A stretch of 53,880 bases of DNA from Clostridia bacterium (GTDB lineage: Bacteria; Bacillota; Clostridia; Oscillospirales; CAG-272). The notes beneath the pieces were generated by a model. That model saw only the letters and a program-made list of their open reading frames with translations. It searched no databases and was not told where the DNA came from. The stretch is from contig JAGAVJ010000056.1 in NCBI GenBank assembly GCA_017942005.1, positions 1-53,880 of the forward strand, read 5' to 3'. This document shows, piece by piece, positions 51,230-53,880 of the stretch. Every line of letters starts with the position of its first letter. Position 1 is the stretch's first letter. Made by a program: the position numbers and the translations under genes.

Positions 51230-52475
51230 TAGCAATCACATATTAAAGAATTTACCTTTCATGAAATCAGGAGAAGAATTAATTTCTTCTCTGACTGTAT
51301 TACCAGAATATAATGAAGATATTCGTAAAGAAAATGAATCCATTCGATTGATTGCACTTTCTGACTTATATAAAATATATTTGCCATCAAACATGTCAGC
51401 GGAAATTTATAGTAAATTATATCTTGCGCTTTTACGTTCCTTACAAAAAAAGGAAACAAAACTATCGGTAAAACAGCAAGTTCAGAATTATTATGCAATC
51501 AGACAGAAAGAAAACAATGGAATCTTAGGTGGCTCTGACAGCTTTACAATTATAGGAACATCTGGTATAGGAAAGAGTTCCGCTATTCATATGGCAATTA
51601 ACCTGATTACAGGTAATCATATTATTGAATTAGAAGAACCATATGTAAAAATCATTCCATGTATTATCGTGCAATGTCCTTTTGATTCATCCGTAAAAGG
51701 TTTACTTCTTGAAATATTACGTAAGGTAGATGAATCTATTGGAAGTAAATATTATCAAAATGCAATAAAATCAAGAGCGACAACAGATATGTTAATCGGC
51801 AGTGTCAGTCAAGTTGCACTGAATCATATTGGTTTATTAGTTGTCGATGAAATTCAGCACGTTGTCAACGCCAAAAACGGGAAAAGTCTTGTCGGAATGC
51901 TGACGCAGTTAATCAACAACAGCGGGATTTCGATATGTATGGTCGGGACACCGGAATGCACTGTGTTTTTCGAGCAAGCCATGCAGTTGGCGAGACGGTC
52001 ACTTGGTCTGCAATATACGAAAATGGATTATGACCAATATTTTATAGATTTCTGTACAATTTTATTTTCTTATCAGTATGTAAAAAATAAAACAGAAATC
52101 AATGAAGCAATAATTCAATGGCTTTATGAACATAGTGCAGGAATGATTTCTATCGTTGTTTCTTTAATTCATGACGCACAGGAAATCGCAATCTTAAATA
52201 AAGGAGAAACTCTGGATATTATCAGTTTAAATGAAGCATATAAACAAAGGTTAATCATGCTTCATGGGTATATTGAACCTTCGAGTAAGAAAAAAACTTC
52301 TGCAATAAAGAAAAAAGAAATAGAACTTCCAAGTGAAAACATTATGGAAATAAAAGAAGAATTCATAACAGATTTTAGTATACAAAACCTTATTACTGTT
52401 TCAAAAACAAATCATATAGATATTGTAGAATTACTTAAACAATATATTACAGTGGAGGAAGTTTCAATATGTTAA
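51222..52475 (+). CDS. tnsC: TnsC AAA+ regulator ATPase
   Basis: Links the target selector to the transposase and mediates target immunity. 417 residues, GTG start at 51222 with the RBS AGAAGGTGG. Walker A is GTSGIGKSS (112-120) and Walker B is LLVVDEIQHV with Asp209-Glu210. The sensor-type segment ICMVGTPEC follows. The region encoding residues about 207-266 (51841-52018) is markedly more GC-rich than its flanks. It overlaps tnsB by 8 bases and tnsD by 7. Confidence 0.92.
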   Translation: MNNSNHILKNLPFMKSGEELISSLTVLPEYNEDIRKENESIRLIALSDLYKIYLPSNMSAEIYSKLYLALLRSLQKKETKLSVKQQVQNYYAIRQKENNGILGGSDSFTIIGTSGIGKSSAIHMAINLITGNHIIELEEPYVKIIPCIIVQCPFDSSVKGLLLEILRKVDESIGSKYYQNAIKSRATTDMLIGSVSQVALNHIGLLVVDEIQHVVNAKNGKSLVGMLTQLINNSGISICMVGTPECTVFFEQAMQLARRSLGLQYTKMDYDQYFIDFCTILFSYQYVKNKTEINEAIIQWLYEHSAGMISIVVSLIHDAQEIAILNKGETLDIISLNEAYKQRLIMLHGYIEPSSKKKTSAIKKKEIELPSENIMEIKEEFITDFSIQNLITVSKTNHIDIVELLKQYITVEEVSIC

Positions 52476-53880
52476 CATATTTTCCATCCTTTTATAACGA
52501 TGAATTGGTCTATAGTCTTCTTGCAAGATATTATCAAAAATCGGGGTATATGGCATATGCATTTGTAGCACAAGATTTATTTGAAAAAACTACGATGAAA
52601 CCGAATATAGAATTTGTTAATAAATTTTCGTCAGATGCCTTTTGTTCATTGACAAGAAATTTTTCGTTTGAAAACATAATTGAAAAACATACGATGTTTC
52701 CATACTATGCACGATTTCTTAATAAAGACAGACGAAATAAAGCATTTCAATCTTTGCTGTCCATGGATGAAAAATCTTGTAACCTTATTTATCTTCCAAA
52801 GAATAAAAACAACGAAGTAAGATATCTTCGTTATTGTCCAATCTGTGCTTCTGTAGATAAACAAAATTATGGAGAAACATACTGGCACAGAAGTCATCAG
52901 TTGATAGGTGTTGATATATGCCCGATTCATTTTTGCAGTTTATTAAATTCTGCTGTAACAATATCAAGTAAAGAACCGCCGTCACTGATAACAGCAGAAG
53001 AAGGTATAGAGAATTTATCCAAAGAAATTATCTATTCAAAAAATGAATTAGAAATACAATTATCCCGTTATGTATATTGTGTTTTTCAATCGAATATAAA
53101 TTTTGAAACAGATATAAAAATAGGACAATTCTTACATTCAAAAATGGAAAATACAGACTATGTTTCTAAAAGAGGGGAACAAAGAAATATTTCTCTTTTT
53201 CATTCTGATTTTATAGAATATTATAAACCACTAAAAGAAAATCCAATAAGTGAATTATGGCAAATTCAAAAAGTATTAACAAATTATCGTTTTAATACAT
53301 ACGAAATATCTATGATAGCAATGTTTTTAAATATATCAGTAAAAGAACTCACTGATATGAAATTACCAAACAAAACACAAAAAGAATTGTTTGATGAACA
53401 AATTATAGAACTTCAAAAGAAAGGATTAAAATATCCTGAAATAGCGAAAAAATTAAATGCTTCTTATGATGTTGTAAAATCCATAGGGGAGGGGCGTTAC
53501 GGCAAACATCGGAATTGCAGCGAATCTACAGGTTCATCAAAGGGCGGCGCAAAGCAAAAAGATTGGGCAGACATCGATGATAAACGACTGCCGGAGGTGA
53601 TAGATTGCATCAAAAAACTGCAAAATGCGGACACACGACCTGTGAGAATTTCTATCGGAATGATAGAACGGTTGTTAGGATATCCAAAGAAAAGCATGTA
53701 TCACTGTCCCTTCTGTATGGCAGAGATCAAAAAGCATGAAGAATGCATGGAGGAATACTGGACAAGAGAAGTCCTTTGGGCAGTAAAGTCTATAAAGGAG
53801 AACAATCTTCCGCTGAACTTTACAAACATTCAAAAAATAACGAATATGAGAAAGGAAAATTTTATCCGTTGTGCTCCCTA
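52469..53880 (+). CDS. tnsD: TnsD/TniQ target selector (partial at window edge)
   Basis: Target-site protein that binds the attachment site and recruits TnsC. At least 470 residues are open to the window edge. The N-terminus has the TniQ start MLTYFPSFYNDELVYSLLARYY. A zinc-binding region is visible: RYCPICASVD and ETYWHRSHQLIGVDICPIHFC. A helix-turn-helix-like segment (GLKYPEIAKKLNASYDVVKS) precedes a second CPFCMAE Cys pair with EEYWTREVLWAV. The length and the second zinc-like motif favour TnsD over a short TniQ. GC jumps from about 25 to 53 percent near 53,485. The ATG overlaps the tnsC stop. Confidence 0.88.
   Translation, partial: MLTYFPSFYNDELVYSLLARYYQKSGYMAYAFVAQDLFEKTTMKPNIEFVNKFSSDAFCSLTRNFSFENIIEKHTMFPYYARFLNKDRRNKAFQSLLSMDEKSCNLIYLPKNKNNEVRYLRYCPICASVDKQNYGETYWHRSHQLIGVDICPIHFCSLLNSAVTISSKEPPSLITAEEGIENLSKEIIYSKNELEIQLSRYVYCVFQSNINFETDIKIGQFLHSKMENTDYVSKRGEQRNISLFHSDFIEYYKPLKENPISELWQIQKVLTNYRFNTYEISMIAMFLNISVKELTDMKLPNKTQKELFDEQIIELQKKGLKYPEIAKKLNASYDVVKSIGEGRYGKHRNCSESTGSSKGGAKQKDWADIDDKRLPEVIDCIKKLQNADTRPVRISIGMIERLLGYPKKSMYHCPFCMAEIKKHEECMEEYWTREVLWAVKSIKENNLPLNFTNIQKITNMRKENFIRCAP

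Larger units (their letters stand above)
47939..53880 (+). mobile_element. Tn7-like transposon (left part, runs off the window)
   Basis: Begins with TGT at 47939, seven bases past the guaA stop, and extends beyond the right edge. Core genes tnsA, tnsB, tnsC and tnsD/tniQ are in order, all on + and overlapping. The DNA is much more AT-rich than the flanking chromosome. Arrays of about 24-bp units at the end resemble TnsB-binding sites. A 1.1-kb gene-free segment separates the end from tnsA. The target downstream of a conserved housekeeping gene fits a TnsD-guided, site-specific element. The right end and cargo are not visible. Confidence 0.85.

Noticed and set aside
47939..53880. CRISPR-associated transposon
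   Set aside because: No cas gene or CRISPR repeat is seen in the visible part; the selector looks like a TnsD-type DNA-binding protein.

Overview
The window looks like chromosomal DNA of a low-to-middle GC, Gram-positive Clostridia-type bacterium (Bacillota), probably an uncultivated gut-type lineage. The reasons are: RBS sequences of the AAAGGA type; near-consensus TTGACA-N17-TATAAT promoters; rplU-prp-rpmA order with an L27 N-terminal extension; a YmfF/YmfH-type M16 pair; a YtrA-type GntR/ABC operon; DUF1294 and DUF4364 proteins; a RelQ-type alarmone synthetase; and many scattered carbohydrate-active proteins. No rRNA and no CRISPR array was seen. There are five tRNA genes in two clusters.

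Layout. 1-1 kb: gene-free, hairpin-rich intergenic DNA. 1-7 kb (+): a PrsA-like lipoprotein foldase, two M16 peptidase-family proteins, lgt and folD. 7-8.3 kb (+): rplU-prp-rpmA with a strong promoter and terminator. 8.4-9.3 kb (+): a beta-propeller glycosidase-like protein. 9.3-11.3 kb (-): a GntR/ABC ATPase/permease operon with a clear operator. 11.5-17.3 kb (-): a glycosidase-like protein, ychF, a relQ-like gene, a GNAT and a Tam-like methyltransferase. 17.6-18.7 kb (+): an XRE regulator. 18.8-25 kb (-): a phosphotransferase, tRNA-Trp/Arg, a sugar-binding lipoprotein, a histidine phosphatase, a GNAT and a heparinase-like protein. 25.2-30.2 kb (+): an oxidoreductase, a DUF3783-like protein, a P-loop kinase, an unknown protein and pepT. 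30.2-31.7 kb (-): DUF1294, tRNA-His/Arg/Gly and DUF4364. 32.1-33.7 kb (+): prfC. 34-39.7 kb (-): a D-2-hydroxyacid dehydrogenase, a PfkB kinase, a SpoU-type methyltransferase, a SAM methyltransferase and a flotillin. 40.3-41.7 kb (+): a DUF5722-like protein. 42-45.4 kb (-): an ECF-sigma/winged-helix fusion and a second sugar-binding lipoprotein. 45.7-47.9 kb (+): a CofE-like ligase and the ATP-pyrophosphatase subunit of a split GMP synthase.

From 47,939, seven bases after the stop codon of that GMP synthase gene, the DNA turns AT-rich. It holds one end and the core genes of a Tn7-like transposon: tnsA (short), tnsB, tnsC and tnsD/tniQ, the last cut by the window edge. The left end carries a 79-bp array of about 24-bp units. 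A diverged copy in inverted orientation lies 0.7 kb inside, as if a mini-element sits next to or within the larger one. tnsC and tnsD both contain abrupt GC-rich patches that suggest recombination between elements.

The most unusual chromosomal pattern is in the 5' leaders. In at least seven genes an AAAGGA-type Shine-Dalgarno is separated from the start codon by a stable hairpin, so the two come within normal distance only if the hairpin folds. prfC and the XRE regulator share a related multi-hairpin leader. Two further dispersed families, a GGGCTGCTGCAAG-type hairpin (7 copies) and longer intergenic repeats, punctuate gene ends.
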